Positions 9,805-17,936 of a stretch of DNA of 57,011 nucleotides are shown piece after piece. Origin of the DNA: Planctomycetota bacterium. Its GTDB lineage: Bacteria > Planctomycetota > UBA1135 > GCA-002686595. Location of the stretch: the NCBI GenBank assembly GCA_016795245.1, contig JAEUIA010000125.1:1-57011 (forward strand). The letters are read 5' to 3'. How positions within the stretch are numbered: the first letter of the stretch is position 1; each line of letters begins with the position of its first letter. Under the pieces are notes generated by a model that saw only the letters and a program-made list of their open reading frames with translations, was not told the DNA's origin and ran no database searches. A program made the position numbers and the translations under genes.

Positions 9805-12183
9805 TCAGCGCTTCAAGCGCCGCAGACGCACGAAATTGGTCACGAGGCGGAACACCGATGTGTCCGAGATCTCGCGCGAGGCCTTGAGCGAATTGTCCCA
9901 CCAGTCCGCACCTTTCAAGCGCCGCAACTGATCGAGCGCGAGCCCCATGTGATCGACGGCGTAGGCCTGACGGTCGATCGGCTTCTTCAGGTTCAAGGCG
10001 CCCTCCAACCCTTGCGCCTCGAAGTGATTGGCGCTGTCGAGCACGGTGCCGTGTCCGGCCTCGAACCAGGCCACCATGTTGCCCGAGCCGTAGCCGTCGG
10101 CGCACTCGGGACTGTCGACCAGGACCTCGGCGCGCTCGGGCTGCAGCACGTCGATCACGTGTGCACCGACGAGCGCGAAGATCGGTTGTGTGCCGGGCGT
10201 GAACACACCTTCGAGGAACGGGCTCTCTGCGTGACACGCCTTGGCTTCGACGCGCTCCATCACTTCACCCGACGTCGCGAATTTCGCGATCACCCCCGGC
10301 AGCGCGCGCTCGATCGTCTCGTGCAGGGCCCAGCACGAACCGAACAGGTGACCGCCGGCGAACACGAACCAGCGCAAGCGCTCGACGTCCGACTCCTCGA
10401 TCTCGCCGGCGCAATTGGCCACGAACAACCCGTCGGACGACAGGCCGGAGGCGGCGACCTGTCCAGGGCGCGTGAGGCGGTGCGCGATCTTCTGGCGCGC
10501 CAGCACGGTCTCGATGTGATCACCGCGGTGTTCCAGCACGACCACATCCAAATCGCGGAAGATCTCGGGCGCGGCGGTTCCGGAGTTGCCGAAGCGCTTC
10601 TTGAATTCGGCCTGGGTGACCGGGTCGACGATGATCAGCGAGCTCTGAGTCTTCTTCCACCATTCGAGCCACGGCTCGCGCTTCGGTTCAAATTTCTCGC
10701 CGCTGATCGCGATCAACTGCGCGTGCGCGCACTTCACGACGAAGGGATCGGTGTCCGCCAGCGCTTCGATCGTCGGAGGGATCGCGGACTTCAGATACAG
10801 GCGCGAGAGCCCGACGACTGCGGCCGCGCGCAACTTCCAATCGGGACTGCCCTGCGCGAGGCGCGCGAGCGGCTCGATGGCCGGGCCGGCTTGCGTCAGT
10901 CCTAGCGACACGGCCGCGCACACACCCACGCCCCAATCGCGGTCGGCGAGTGCAGCGGTGAGCGGCCCGACCGCTTCGCCGAGTCCGCGTGATCCCAGGC
11001 GCACGGCGGCGGTGCGGCGGACTTCGTCGTCCGAATCGTTCGCGAGCAATTGCACGGCCACGGCGCGCTGTGCTTCTTCGGCGATCGGAGCGAGCGCGCA
11101 CAGCGCTTCGAAGGCCGCGCGCCGCACGCGCGGTGACTTGTCGCTCAAGGCCAGGACTTGTGCGCGCTCGCGCGCCGCGTCGCCGCCGACCGCGATCAGG
11201 GTGCGCGCGGCGAGAGCGCGCGGCAGGGAGTCGGTGTGCAGGAGCGCCGGTTGCAGGGCGCTCAAGAGCTTGTCGGCGGCGATCACGGCCGCAGCCGGTG
11301 CCGCCTCGGCCGGGGCGGCTCCGCCGGTCGAAGGCGCGGATTCGTCAGCCGCTTCTGCTGCTGCAGGTTTGGCGATCAAGCTCTCGATCAAGCGCACACC
11401 GCGCGCGCACACGGCGGGCAACCTGGACTCGAGCAGCGGCTTGAGCGCTGCGAGCATCAGGTCAGCGTCGAGTGGCTTCTCGCCCGACACGAGATCATTC
11501 CGCACGGCGCGGATGGTGCGGCGTTCGACGCAGTCGTCGAGCACCGGCTTCATGAGCAGTGCGAGGAGTCGCTCACGGTCGCCGGGGCGCATGGACACGC
11601 ACAAGAAGTCGAGCGCCGCGCACGCGGAACGAATCGACGGACCGTTCAAGATCTTGTCCAGGACCTTGTCGCGGTCCTTGCCGGTACCGGCCGCGACGAC
11701 CGCCGCCGCTGCGGCACACACGTCGCCGTCCTTGGCCTTGTCGACGAGCTTCGCCGCCGAGCTCACGTCGTACTTCGTCTCGCGGCCGGCGATGACGAGC
11801 GCCAGGGCTTCGAGCGCATTCAGCGCGTCATTGCCGCCGAGCTTGCGCGACAGATCGCGTGCGCCTTCGTCGGCGTCGACCTCACCCAGCGAGCGCGCAG
11901 CCGCGGTGCGGATGCGACGGATCGGCGCCTCCAACGCGAGCTTCACCAGCGCATCGGCCGTGCTCTGCGCCTTGCGCTCGCCCAAACCCACCGTCGCGAG
12001 CAGCGCCACCTCCCAATCGTCGTCGCGCGCGGCGTTCGCGAGCAGCTTCTCCGTTTTCGGGTCCGTGTCGCGCGTCAAGAGTTGAACGGTAGCGAGGCGG
12101 ACTTCGACTTCCTTGGCCTTGAGACCTTTCTCCAGGTCGGCCGATTGGAAGAGACACAGCGTGAAGAGCAGCGCACCCAGCAT
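9805..12183 (-). CDS. Exported HEAT-repeat protein with C-terminal DUF4159/GATase-like domain
   Basis: A 792-residue protein. MLGALLFTLCLFQSADLEKG looks like a short signal peptide. Residues from about 25 to 590 are tandem HEAT repeats (for example VRRAAFEALCALAPIAEEA, DEVRRTAAVRLGSRGLGEA and WGVGVCAAVSLGLTQAGPA), interrupted near residue 270 by an Ala/Glu/Pro-rich linker. The last 200 residues are different: IFRDLDVVVLEHRGD, LSSDGLFVANCAGEIEES, LRWFVFAGGHLFGSCWALHE and a later GSGNMVAWFEAGHGTVLDSANHFE. I read this as a class-I glutamine-amidotransferase-like fold of the DUF4159/ThuA type found in planctomycete proteins, with a Cys in GSCWALHE. ATG 12183 lies 8 bases after the stop of the molybdopterin oxidoreductase gene, so the two are probably one operon. 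The role is unknown; scaffold or binding functions are plausible. Confidence 0.85.
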   Translation of the reverse strand: MLGALLFTLCLFQSADLEKGLKAKEVEVRLATVQLLTRDTDPKTEKLLANAARDDDWEVALLATVGLGERKAQSTADALVKLALEAPIRRIRTAAARSLGEVDADEGARDLSRKLGGNDALNALEALALVIAGRETKYDVSSAAKLVDKAKDGDVCAAAAAVVAAGTGKDRDKVLDKILNGPSIRSACAALDFLCVSMRPGDRERLLALLMKPVLDDCVERRTIRAVRNDLVSGEKPLDADLMLAALKPLLESRLPAVCARGVRLIESLIAKPAAAEAADESAPSTGGAAPAEAAPAAAVIAADKLLSALQPALLHTDSLPRALAARTLIAVGGDAARERAQVLALSDKSPRVRRAAFEALCALAPIAEEAQRAVAVQLLANDSDDEVRRTAAVRLGSRGLGEAVGPLTAALADRDWGVGVCAAVSLGLTQAGPAIEPLARLAQGSPDWKLRAAAVVGLSRLYLKSAIPPTIEALADTDPFVVKCAHAQLIAISGEKFEPKREPWLEWWKKTQSSLIIVDPVTQAEFKKRFGNSGTAAPEIFRDLDVVVLEHRGDHIETVLARQKIAHRLTRPGQVAASGLSSDGLFVANCAGEIEESDVERLRWFVFAGGHLFGSCWALHETIERALPGVIAKFATSGEVMERVEAKACHAESPFLEGVFTPGTQPIFALVGAHVIDVLQPERAEVLVDSPECADGYGSGNMVAWFEAGHGTVLDSANHFEAQGLEGALNLKKPIDRQAYAVDHMGLALDQLRRLKGADWWDNSLKASREISDTSVFRLVTNFVRLRRLKR

Positions 12184-12191
12184 GAGAGTCC

Positions 12192-12962
12192 CTAACCTCG
12201 CTCGCGCGAGCTGTAACGATCGTCGAACCAGGGCTCGGCGCTGTTCGAGTAGCCGCGCACTTCCCAGAACCCGGGCTCGTCGAGCACCAGGAACTCGATC
12301 GCGCGAATCCACTTCGCGCCCTTCCAGGCGTACAAGCGCGGCGTGATCATGCGGCACGGCCCGCCGTGTTCGCGCGGCAGCGGCGCCCCTTCCCATTCGT
12401 GGACGAGCAGCACATCCGGATCCAGCGCGCGCGCAAGCGGCAGGTTCGTCGTGTACGGAATGTCGCTGTCCGGCAGCGTGTCGTAGCCGATGGTGCGCAC
12501 GTAGGCCGCGTCCGACTTCGGCACCACCAGTTCGCACAGCGTCGCGAAGCGCACGCCGCGCCAGCGATTGTCCATGCGACTCCAGGTCGTCACGCAGTGG
12601 AAATCGCTCGTGTCCTCGACTTGTTCGAGCGCCATGAACTGATCCCAGTCGAGCGTGACCGGATTCTCGCAGGCGCCGCGGATCTCGAGCCGCCAATCGG
12701 CGAGCGTGATCTCGGGCACACAGCCCAGATCGAGCACGGGCCAACTCGTGACCGCGCGCTGTCCGACCGGCAGTTGCGGCATGCCGTGGCGATTCACGGC
12801 ACCGCTGCCCATGGGCTTGCGTCCGGCGAACGCGACGTCGACGGTGCCGGGCTTCAGGGCCTTGGCGCGCTCGATGTAGCGCAGCCTCTTCGCAACCATG
12901 TCACCGGCTGCCGCAGCGCCGCGTGCGGCCCCGCGCGAGGTTTCAGCGTCTTGCTCGCTCAT
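12192..12962 (-). CDS. Sulfite oxidase/MsrP-like molybdopterin oxidoreductase
   Basis: A 256-residue molybdopterin-dependent oxidoreductase of the sulfite oxidase superfamily (oxidoreductase molybdopterin-binding domain). Support: the ligand Cys in DFHCVTTWSRMDNRW (the S/FHCVT-x-W motif that binds Mo-molybdopterin), LVHEWEGAPLPREHGGPCRM (usual form: NG..LP.EHG.P.R..P), and the ending YAWKGAKWIRAIEFL. The protein is short, with one catalytic domain and no C-terminal dimerisation domain or haem domain. There is no Tat or Sec signal at the N-terminus, so it is predicted cytoplasmic, unlike periplasmic MsrP. The substrate cannot be read from sequence. It lies 7 bases downstream of a small 3-TM gene and 8 bases upstream of the HEAT-repeat gene. 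Confidence 0.92.
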   Translation of the reverse strand: MSEQDAETSRGAARGAAAAGDMVAKRLRYIERAKALKPGTVDVAFAGRKPMGSGAVNRHGMPQLPVGQRAVTSWPVLDLGCVPEITLADWRLEIRGACENPVTLDWDQFMALEQVEDTSDFHCVTTWSRMDNRWRGVRFATLCELVVPKSDAAYVRTIGYDTLPDSDIPYTTNLPLARALDPDVLLVHEWEGAPLPREHGGPCRMITPRLYAWKGAKWIRAIEFLVLDEPGFWEVRGYSNSAEPWFDDRYSSRERG

Positions 12963-12969
12963 GCACGCA

Positions 12970-13308
12970 TTAGAACACCACGAGCTCCAACATGCGCGCG
13001 TAGAGCAGGAACAGCACGAACAGGAGTGCCGCGTGAATGAAGACGGTCGGCAGGATGATCGGCATTCGCTGTGCGACCTTGTGCGATCCCGCCATGCCCT
13101 TGTGCATCAGTTTCGTGACGACCACGAGCAGGCCGCCGAATAGCCCGACGGTCGCCGCCATCACGAGCAAGACCTTGCCGTAGTTGGGTAGCGTCGAGTG
13201 CACGAAGAAGCCGAAGATCCAGTCCTTGAGGATCCCCAACACGAGCACCGCCTCGGCGGCGATGAGGCCGCGATGCGTGAAGATGCCGCGCTGTTTCGAA
13301 CGTGCCAT
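12970..13308 (-). CDS. Small three-helix membrane protein, upstream of the molybdopterin oxidoreductase
   Basis: A 112-residue membrane protein starting at ATG 13308 (MARSKQRGIFTHRG). Hydrophobic segments lie near residues 15-35, 45-65 and 84-110. His residues sit at or near segment ends (FTHRG, FFVHST, LMHKG, SHKVAQ, FIHAAL), which could in principle coordinate haem, but I do not recognise the family. It is the first gene of a compact unit with the molybdopterin oxidoreductase (7-base gap) and the HEAT protein, so a membrane partner or anchor for the oxidoreductase is a reasonable inference. The open frame extends far upstream, but across DNA that codes on the other strand, so the short form is preferred. 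It diverges from the SGNH hydrolase gene. Confidence 0.78.
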   Translation of the reverse strand: MARSKQRGIFTHRGLIAAEAVLVLGILKDWIFGFFVHSTLPNYGKVLLVMAATVGLFGGLLVVVTKLMHKGMAGSHKVAQRMPIILPTVFIHAALLFVLFLLYARMLELVVF

Positions 13309-13386
13309 GCGGATTCGCGGCGCGGAGCGTAGCGCCTGCCTGGACGCGCCTCCATGCGGCGGATAGCCTTGGAGCGCGACATCGAC

Positions 13387-14730
13387 ATGAGTGAACCCAA
13401 GTCCGCGCCGGTCAAACGCTCCTTTCTGAGTCTCCTGCCGCGAGCGCTGTTGTCCGCGCTCTTTCTCCTCGTCTTCACGATCGAGATCGGGTCGCGCGTC
13501 TGCGACCACCTGGTCGAGTCGCGCCTCGAGGACGAGAATCGGCGGCGCGAGATGATGCGCCAGAAGTACGAGCCCGACTTCGTCGAGAGCCTGTACTACG
13601 GCGTGCTCGAGTACGGCTCGATCTTGCGCGCCGAACAGCAGACGAAGGCCCGCAACGGGCCTCATCCCTACCTGGGTTATGCGTTGTTGCCGAATTACTC
13701 GACGCCTCCGGGGCCGGGCCAGCAGGCGCGCCACAACGCGCTCGGGTTCCGCGGCAAGGAGACGACCTGGGAGAAGCCCGCCGGCGTCTACCGCATCGTG
13801 ACGATCGGCGGATCGAGCGTGTACGGACAGAGCGAGACCTGCGACGCGGCCGTGTGGTCGCAGCAGTTGGAGGACAAGCTCAACGCCGCGAACTCGGGCC
13901 GCAAGTTCGAGGTCGTGAACCTGGGTTGTTCGGGTTGGTCCAGCTTCGAGATGTTGATCAACCTCGAGTTGCGCGGGCTCGATCTCTCGCCGGATCTCGT
14001 GATCGTGTACGAGGCGATCAACGACATGCGCTGTGCGCTGTACACCGGCGGTGGCGAACCCGTGCGCGACAACACGCACTGGCGCGCGCCTTGGCTCGTC
14101 GATCGTCCATCCGCGATCGAGGGTTTCCTGGCGCATTCGCGCACGTACCTCGTCTGGCGTCGGTACATGACGAACTACGTCGAGGAACGCGCCGATCTGG
14201 CCTTCTTCGCCATCACGAACTACAAGGCCAACACGGGCGACACCTACGTCCATACCACGGACGGTGTGCCGATCCCCGAGCGCGGTTTCTTGAACTACCG
14301 CCGCAACTTGAACGACATCGTCTCCGTTTCCGAGGCCCGCGGCGCCAAGGTCTTGATCGTGACGCAAGCGCTGCCGCGCTGGCACCTGGATGGTGCTCCG
14401 CGATCACGCGAGGACCAGATCGCCTCGTTCGACCGCATCCAAGACATCCAGCGCGAAGTCGCGAGCGCTCGCGGTGTGTCGCTGTTCGAATGCGCACGGT
14501 TGATCGAGCAAGCCGTGGAAGTCGAACTGGCCGCCGAACGCGAGCGGCAACGAGCGGCGAACCCCTCGGCCCCGCCGGAGAAAATCGAAGAACTGGCCCG
14601 CGCCGAGGTGCGCTCGACCGGATTGATGAAATCCGAAGTCCACCCCAACGACTCAGGGTCCGAGCTGATCGCGCGCCACATCGCCGAGTACATGCTGGGC
14701 ACGCTGCTTGCTAAGTCCGACGGCCGTTAG
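13387..14730 (+). CDS. Membrane-anchored SGNH/GDSL-type hydrolase
   Basis: A 447-residue protein starting at ATG 13387 (MSEPKSAPVKRS). One N-terminal hydrophobic segment (LLPRALLSALFLLVFTIEIG) is an uncleaved anchor or signal. The SGNH-fold blocks are: TIGGSSVYGQ near residue 141 (block I, nucleophile Ser, GGS instead of GDS), VNLGCSGWSS (block II Gly), VIVYEAINDM (block III Asn), and EVHPNDSGSELIARHI (block V His at about residue 419). The residue three before that His, usually Asp, appears to be Ser. The family removes or adds acyl groups on polysaccharides and other esters; the substrate here is unknown. The DUF1573 lipoprotein gene follows after 9 bases, so the two are likely co-transcribed. 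Start GTG/TTG alternatives upstream add an Arg-rich tail of no homology. Confidence 0.88.
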   Translation: MSEPKSAPVKRSFLSLLPRALLSALFLLVFTIEIGSRVCDHLVESRLEDENRRREMMRQKYEPDFVESLYYGVLEYGSILRAEQQTKARNGPHPYLGYALLPNYSTPPGPGQQARHNALGFRGKETTWEKPAGVYRIVTIGGSSVYGQSETCDAAVWSQQLEDKLNAANSGRKFEVVNLGCSGWSSFEMLINLELRGLDLSPDLVIVYEAINDMRCALYTGGGEPVRDNTHWRAPWLVDRPSAIEGFLAHSRTYLVWRRYMTNYVEERADLAFFAITNYKANTGDTYVHTTDGVPIPERGFLNYRRNLNDIVSVSEARGAKVLIVTQALPRWHLDGAPRSREDQIASFDRIQDIQREVASARGVSLFECARLIEQAVEVELAAERERQRAANPSAPPEKIEELARAEVRSTGLMKSEVHPNDSGSELIARHIAEYMLGTLLAKSDGR

Positions 14731-14739
14731 GCGCTCCGC

Positions 14740-15903
14740 ATGCAATTCGCACGACTCTCGCTCGGCCTCGTCGCTGCTCTCCTGTGCAGCTGCCCCGACA
14801 CTTCCTCCGGTCCGCGCGCGGGCGCAACCCAGAATGAATTCGAACCGATCTCCTCGTTCGGCACCGGTGGGCTGGAGATCACCAATGCGTCCACCGCGCG
14901 TCCGTACTACCACGACTTCGGAACCGTGCTGTACGGCGAGCGTCTGCGCCACACGTTCGAGTTGATCAACCGCGAAAAGCGCGCGCTCACGATCAAGGAC
15001 ATGCTGCCCTCGTGCGGTTGCACGACACCGCGCGTCTCCTACATCGCAGCGGACGGCGAGCGCGTCACGGGTTCGAACGAGCGCGGCCAGGAAGTGATCA
15101 CGATCCCGCCCGGCGCGAAAGTCGAGATCGAAGTCGCGGTCGATACGACGCTGGTCGAGACGCCGAACCTCGACAAGCTCAGTCAAGTGCGCGTGCGCAC
15201 CGACTCGGACACGAATCCCTACATCACACTGGAGTTGCACCTCAAGGTCATCCGCGCGTTCCGCGCCGTTCCGGGCAAGCTGGATCTGGGCGCCACGCCG
15301 CAGTCAGCCGGCAAGAGTGCCCGCACCGACATCAGTGTGTGCGTGAAAGGCAACCGTTCGCTGATCCGCTCGATCACGCACGTCGAAGGCCCCTTCACGG
15401 CCGACCTGCAGGAGTCGGTCGCTCAAGGTGAGAAGTTCTGGATCCTGACGGCGACGGCTGCGCCCGGTCTGCCGCTCGGACCGGTGAAGGGCAGCGTGAC
15501 CTTGTCGACGACGCGCGACGACGGCGAAGGCGAGGGCGCCGCGTTCTCCGTGCCGATCCTGGCGCAGATCGTGAACGACATCGTCGTCAATCCCGGTGTG
15601 CTGCAACTCGTGAACGTCGATCGCGCTCGAGGCGCCGAGATGCGCGCCGAATTGCTGGTGCTCGTCCCGGGCGGCAAGATCCGCGTCCTCGCCGCGCGTC
15701 TCGAGGGCACGGCCAGCGGCGAACTCGAATTGATCGCGAATCCGATCGACCCCGACGACGAAGGTCGCGCCCGCGTGCACGAGATCGTGTTCAAGGCCGG
15801 CGCAGCTCTGAACACCGCCGACTTCCGCGGCCTCGCCGTGTTCGAGACCGACGATCCGAACATGCCGCGCGTGACCGTGCCCTACGCGGGCACCTCGCGC
15901 TGA
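14740..15903 (+). CDS. DUF1573 domain lipoprotein
   Basis: A 387-residue envelope protein. The N-terminus MQFARLSLGLVAALLCSC is a signal peptide ending in a plausible lipobox (LCSC), so it is probably a lipoprotein. Residues 55-175 contain a DUF1573 domain: HDFGTVLYGERLRHTFEL, then LPSCGCTTPRVS, the hallmark SCGCT motif of this Ig-like fold, and IPPGAKVEIEVAVDTT. A second Ig-like portion follows to the C-terminus (LDLGATPQSAGKSARTDI...), ending FETDDPNMPRVTVPYAG. DUF1573 proteins are abundant in Planctomycetota and Bacteroidota; their function is not established. The preceding SGNH hydrolase gene ends 9 bases upstream. A long palindromic repeat lies downstream and may shape the 3' end of this message. 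Confidence 0.88.
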   Translation: MQFARLSLGLVAALLCSCPDTSSGPRAGATQNEFEPISSFGTGGLEITNASTARPYYHDFGTVLYGERLRHTFELINREKRALTIKDMLPSCGCTTPRVSYIAADGERVTGSNERGQEVITIPPGAKVEIEVAVDTTLVETPNLDKLSQVRVRTDSDTNPYITLELHLKVIRAFRAVPGKLDLGATPQSAGKSARTDISVCVKGNRSLIRSITHVEGPFTADLQESVAQGEKFWILTATAAPGLPLGPVKGSVTLSTTRDDGEGEGAAFSVPILAQIVNDIVVNPGVLQLVNVDRARGAEMRAELLVLVPGGKIRVLAARLEGTASGELELIANPIDPDDEGRARVHEIVFKAGAALNTADFRGLAVFETDDPNMPRVTVPYAGTSR

Positions 15904-15976
15904 CCGGTCTCCGCCGAGTACGGAGCCAGGGCCATTCATCCCCGCTTCGCCGGCGTCGTTCCGTCGCCTGATCGAC

Positions 15977-16100
15977 GAGTTTGACCGTACGGAGCCAGGC
16001 TCATGTGGTGCAAACTCGCCGGCGTTGAACCGCGCGCCACCGATCGACCTTGGGCCGGCGAGTTTGCACCACATGAGCCTGGCTCCGTACGGTCAAACTC
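15977..16100. repeat. Perfect 46-bp inverted repeat pair (REPIN-like, family A)
   Basis: Positions 15977-16022 and 16055-16100 are exact reverse complements, separated by 32 bases. Each 46-base unit is itself a hairpin: GAGTTTG and CAAACTC pair at its ends, and GAGCC-A-GGCTC forms an inner stem. The same unit forms the outer part of the giant palindrome at 24979-25218, and a variant ends the window at 56969-57011. A partial relative (GTACGGAGCCAGGGCC) lies at 15918. Two inverted hairpin units around a short spacer is the architecture of REPIN elements; no RAYT transposase is in the window. Confidence 0.92.
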
Positions 16101-16134
16101 AACCAGCCACCACCGCAGCTACAGCAGCGAAAGC

Positions 16135-16216
16135 GGCGGAGTGGAGCCTGACTCCGTACAGCCACCGGCCAGCCGCAGCGGCGAATCGGCGGGTTTGGAT
16201 CCTGCCACGGTATGGG
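16135..16216. repeat. Repeat island: family-A variant plus GGATCC-type unit
   Basis: Between the 46-bp pair and tRNA-Ala lie two further repeat pieces. At 16135-16159 the minus strand reads GTACGGAGTCAGGCTCCACT, a variant of the family-A core that recurs at 56862-56881. At 16191-16216 the minus strand carries CCGTGGCAGGATCCAAACCC, related to CCGTGCCTGGATCCAAACC at 56923-56941 and to the arms of the 20575-20700 palindrome. The same repeat vocabulary therefore appears in different order at several intergenic sites. Confidence 0.7.
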
Positions 16217-16260
16217 CTTTTCAGGGCCCACCCGCGCGGCTACCATCTCGGCCCAAACGT

Positions 16261-16336
16261 GGGGACGTAGCTCAGTTGGTAGAGCGACGCGTTCGCAATG
16301 CGTAGGTCGAGGGTTCGACTCCCTTCGTCTCCACCA
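16261..16336 (+). tRNA. tRNA-Ala (CGC anticodon)
   Basis: The sequence folds as a complete cloverleaf: acceptor GGGGACG with CGTCTCC, D arm GCTC/GAGC, anticodon stem ACGCG/TGCGT around the loop TTCGCAA (anticodon CGC, reads GCG), T arm GAGGG/CCCTT with loop TTCGACT, discriminator A and an encoded CCA. The third acceptor pair is G3:U70, the identity element for alanyl-tRNA synthetase, which confirms the assignment. Confidence 0.97.
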
Positions 16337-16345
16337 CCGCACTCG

Positions 16346-16382
16346 CGCGGGCGGTTGCCGGGCCTCCGGTGGACCGCCCGCG
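16346..16382 (+). terminator. Hairpin between tRNA-Ala and the end of rnd
   Basis: CGCGGGCGGT at 16346-16355 pairs perfectly with ACCGCCCGCG at 16373-16382 around a 17-base loop, ten bases after the tRNA. It lies between two convergent transcripts (tRNA on plus, RNase D gene on minus), so it may terminate both. It is GC-rich but lacks a clear T-tract, so termination is inferred from position and stem strength. Confidence 0.5.
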
Positions 16383-16453
16383 TGGCGTTTGATCCGGGCC
16401 GCGGCGCGAGATTCTGCCCTTCGGTTCAACGCCCTCTGGGCGAGTTGCCGCGA

Positions 16454-17695
16454 TCAGTCGTTCGCGTACATATCCGCCGTGTCGTCGCTGCGGCGCGCCC
16501 CGCGACGGCGCTTCGGTTGCCAGGTTCCCGCGCGCACCTCCGCCACGAACTTGCGCACGACATCGGCGATCGCGGAGGCGAACTCGTCGCGCTGCCAATC
16601 CTGGATGCCCTCGATCCGCGCCACGGCCTCCGGAGTCTCGGGCGCGCCCTTCGCAAGCCGCAGGAGGACATGCCGGTTCAGGAGGTAGGCGGAGTCGATG
16701 CCCCACTGGACCGCGACCGTCTTGCGCCAGTTCTTGAGGCGCTCGTGCAGCTCGGTCTCTTCGTCGGACAACTCGTGCGTGCCGTCGCGACTCGGGAGGC
16801 TCGGGAACTTCTTCAATGGACCCAACTCGAGTCCGCGCGTGACCGCATCCAGCATGTCGCCGCCGATGCGACGCACCTGTTTTTCGGTGAAGCCCCGGAC
16901 GCGCGTCAACCCCTCGCGTGTGCGCGGCTTCAGTTGCGCCAGATCGACGAGAGAATCGGGATTCAAGATACGGAACGGCGGCTGATTGCTGGCTTCGGCC
17001 AGCCGCTCGCGCGCGATGAAAACCTCGCGCAGCACCTGCCGCTCGACGGGCCCCAGCGTGCGCGAGCCTTTGAGCCGCACGAATTCATCGGGGTTGAATC
17101 GCGAGTCCGGCGGCGTGATGGCCTCGAGGCGCCGACACTCGCCCTCCACGATCATCGCCCGGCCGCGCTCCGCGAGATCCGCCTGCTGCTCGCGCATGAG
17201 CGGCAACAGGAAACGCGTGTCGAGGCGCGCGTAGCGAATCTGCTTGTCCGACAGCGGACGCACGCCCCAGTCGGAGCGCTGCATCGACTTGTCGAGCGTG
17301 ATCTGAAAGCGATCGTTGAGCACCGCCGCCAAACCCGGCGCTTGCGTGCCGAGCGTCGCCGCCGCCACGCGCGTGTCGAACAGGTTCTGAAACTCGAAGC
17401 GGTACTCGCGCTTCATGATCAGGATGTCGTATTCCCCGTCGTGGAACACCTTGAGCTTGCGCGGATCGGCCAGCACATCACCCAGGCCGGAGACGTCGAA
17501 GCCCGCCAACGGATCGATCAGGAAGTCCTGCTCGTCCGCCGTGACCTGGATCAAGCAGACCTTCTCGCGGTAGCTGAAGAAAGAATCGGCCTCGGTGTCG
17601 ACCGCCAGTTCGTCGACCCGGTCGAGCAGGCGCAGCAGGCGCTCGAACCCGCGCGCATCCTGAACGAGCGTGGGCGGCGGAAGGTCAGGGTGCAT
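16454..17695 (-). CDS. rnd: Ribonuclease D
   Basis: A 413-residue 3'-to-5' exoribonuclease of the RNase D family, which trims tRNA precursors and other small RNAs. The DEDDy catalytic motifs are intact: ELAVDTEADS (Exo I, Asp and Glu), KVFHDGEYDI (Exo II, Asp), and RYARLDTRFLLPL (Exo III, Tyr and Asp, the YxxxD signature). The middle carries an HRDC domain (PVERQVLREVFIARERLAEA...PPFRILNPDSLVDLA), and a second HRDC-like segment follows near residues 310-390. The C-terminal tail is basic (KRRRGARRSDD), probably helping RNA binding. Start ATG 17695 (MHPDLPPPTLV) leaves a short lead before the first strand. It ends facing tRNA-Ala, which lies on the other strand; the pairing may be chance. Confidence 0.94.
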   Translation of the reverse strand: MHPDLPPPTLVQDARGFERLLRLLDRVDELAVDTEADSFFSYREKVCLIQVTADEQDFLIDPLAGFDVSGLGDVLADPRKLKVFHDGEYDILIMKREYRFEFQNLFDTRVAAATLGTQAPGLAAVLNDRFQITLDKSMQRSDWGVRPLSDKQIRYARLDTRFLLPLMREQQADLAERGRAMIVEGECRRLEAITPPDSRFNPDEFVRLKGSRTLGPVERQVLREVFIARERLAEASNQPPFRILNPDSLVDLAQLKPRTREGLTRVRGFTEKQVRRIGGDMLDAVTRGLELGPLKKFPSLPSRDGTHELSDEETELHERLKNWRKTVAVQWGIDSAYLLNRHVLLRLAKGAPETPEAVARIEGIQDWQRDEFASAIADVVRKFVAEVRAGTWQPKRRRGARRSDDTADMYAND

Positions 17696-17936
17696 GGCTG
17701 GGGCGGGACTCTGGACGGTCTGGTTCGGAATGATCTCCCGAGCCTACCGGAGCGCGGCCCGAGGACAACGAGCGGAAATGCGAACTCCCATGCAATCCGG
17801 GCGCCGCGAGCCCGGATTTGCGCGAAAAAGGGTCTGGAGAGCGTGCGCTTTTCGGGGTGGGGGTCTGCGCTTGCATGGCCTGGAGATGCGTCGCCGGCGA
17901 CCACATCGACTTCGAATTCGACTACGACAGGCGCCG

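Noticed and set aside
12970..14385. 471-codon frame for the small membrane protein
   Set aside because: The first 359 codons are antisense to the SGNH hydrolase gene and have no protein character. The membrane protein starts at 13308.
16261..16336. tRNA-Ala as an integration (att) site for a genomic island
   Set aside because: No integrase gene and no direct repeat of the tRNA 3' end were seen in the window. tRNA-Asp shares only GGGGACGTAGCTC at its 5' end, which is ordinary tRNA similarity.
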